In this document: positions 6,016 through 6,129 of the stretch, one piece after another
Numbering within the stretch: the first letter of the stretch is position 1
Layout of the letters: every line of letters starts with the position of its first letter
Origin: Fidelibacterota bacterium
GTDB taxonomy: Bacteria > Fidelibacterota > Marinisomatia > Marinisomatales > TCS55
Assembly: GCA_002701945.1 (NCBI GenBank)
Contig: NZXJ01000050.1
Span: 4,991-11,119 of the forward strand
Length of the DNA: 6,129 nt
Reading direction: 5' to 3'
Translations under genes and position numbers: made by a program
Notes under the pieces: model-generated
What the model saw: the letters and a program-made list of their open reading frames with translations, nothing else
What the model was told of the DNA's origin: nothing
Databases searched by the model: none

Positions 6016-6129
6016 TCGAGTATCTGACTTTTCCTTTATTCCTTTTTCTATAGAATCAAGTAAGGTATTTATAACTGTATCACTTTGAATCTTATTAATA
6101 ATAGTTAAAACAAAAATAGGAAATTCTTC
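5998..6129 (-). CDS. C-terminal 43 residues of an unidentified protein, partial
   Basis: A minus-strand frame is open from the right edge to a TAA at 5998-6000. The two other minus frames hit stops within about 35 nt of the edge, and the plus strand hits a stop just after the propeller gene ends. The fragment begins EEFPIFVLTIINKIQSDTVI and ends SDTRLSNQR; its mix of hydrophobic helix-like and charged residues looks like real protein, with a probable amphipathic helix at NTLLDSIEKGIKEK. There is too little to assign a family. It overlaps the 3' end of the propeller gene by 18 bp tail to tail. The alternative is a short noncoding tail open by chance, which is possible for 44 codons. Confidence 0.58.
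   Translation of the reverse strand, partial: EEFPIFVLTIINKIQSDTVINTLLDSIEKGIKEKSDTRLSNQR

Noticed and set aside
1..6129. CRISPR array, tRNA, rRNA, insertion sequence or prophage genes
   Set aside because: No regularly spaced direct repeats, cloverleaf, rRNA-like segment, transposase motif or terminal inverted repeats were seen on either strand.

Overview
The window is AT-rich and almost fully coding: the longest stretch without a gene is the 51 bp at 3511-3561. Two large secreted proteins end in the same kind of C-terminal domain. It carries a [N/S]YPNPFNP[S/N]T motif, then a FlgD-Ig-like beta domain ending in GxYF/GIYF and a short strand. This is the type A sorting domain of the type IX secretion system (T9SS). 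With the AT-rich composition, the mostly absent Shine-Dalgarno sequences, the choice-of-anchor B propeller and the MXAN_6640-type metalloprotease, it suggests a Gram-negative member of the Fibrobacterota-Chlorobiota-Bacteroidota (FCB) assemblage. A marine Marinimicrobia (SAR406)-like or Ignavibacteria-like lineage fits best. The taxonomy is inference: no rRNA or marker gene is present.

Layout. (1) 1-642 (+): 3' part of a hydrophilic, coiled-coil-like protein of unknown function, open to the left edge. (2) 644-3510 (-): a compact four-gene unit read right to left. It holds an exported protein with a C-terminal membrane hairpin (2890-3510), a 42-codon single-pass membrane protein (2762-2890), a probable lipoprotein (2407-2793) and a T9SS-type secreted zinc metalloprotease (644-2410). 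The junctions are TAATG, a 32-nt out-of-frame overlap and ATGA, so the four are probably co-transcribed and translationally coupled. (3) 3511-3561: a divergent intergenic region with an imperfect 18-bp palindrome and weak promoter-like boxes. (4) 3562-6015 (+): an 817-residue secreted protein with an LVIVD-type beta-propeller, two Ig-like domains, a MAM-like domain and a T9SS sorting domain. (5) 5998-6129 (-): the C-terminal end of another gene, overlapping (4) tail to tail by 18 bp.

How it may work together (inference): the minus-strand unit looks like an envelope module that produces a surface-delivered protease together with two membrane-associated proteins and a lipoprotein. The divergent propeller protein would use the same secretion route. 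No T9SS machinery gene is in the window. The items most worth a second look are the 42-codon gene, the A9 tract in its overlap with the lipoprotein gene, and the gene order as a possible lineage-specific module.
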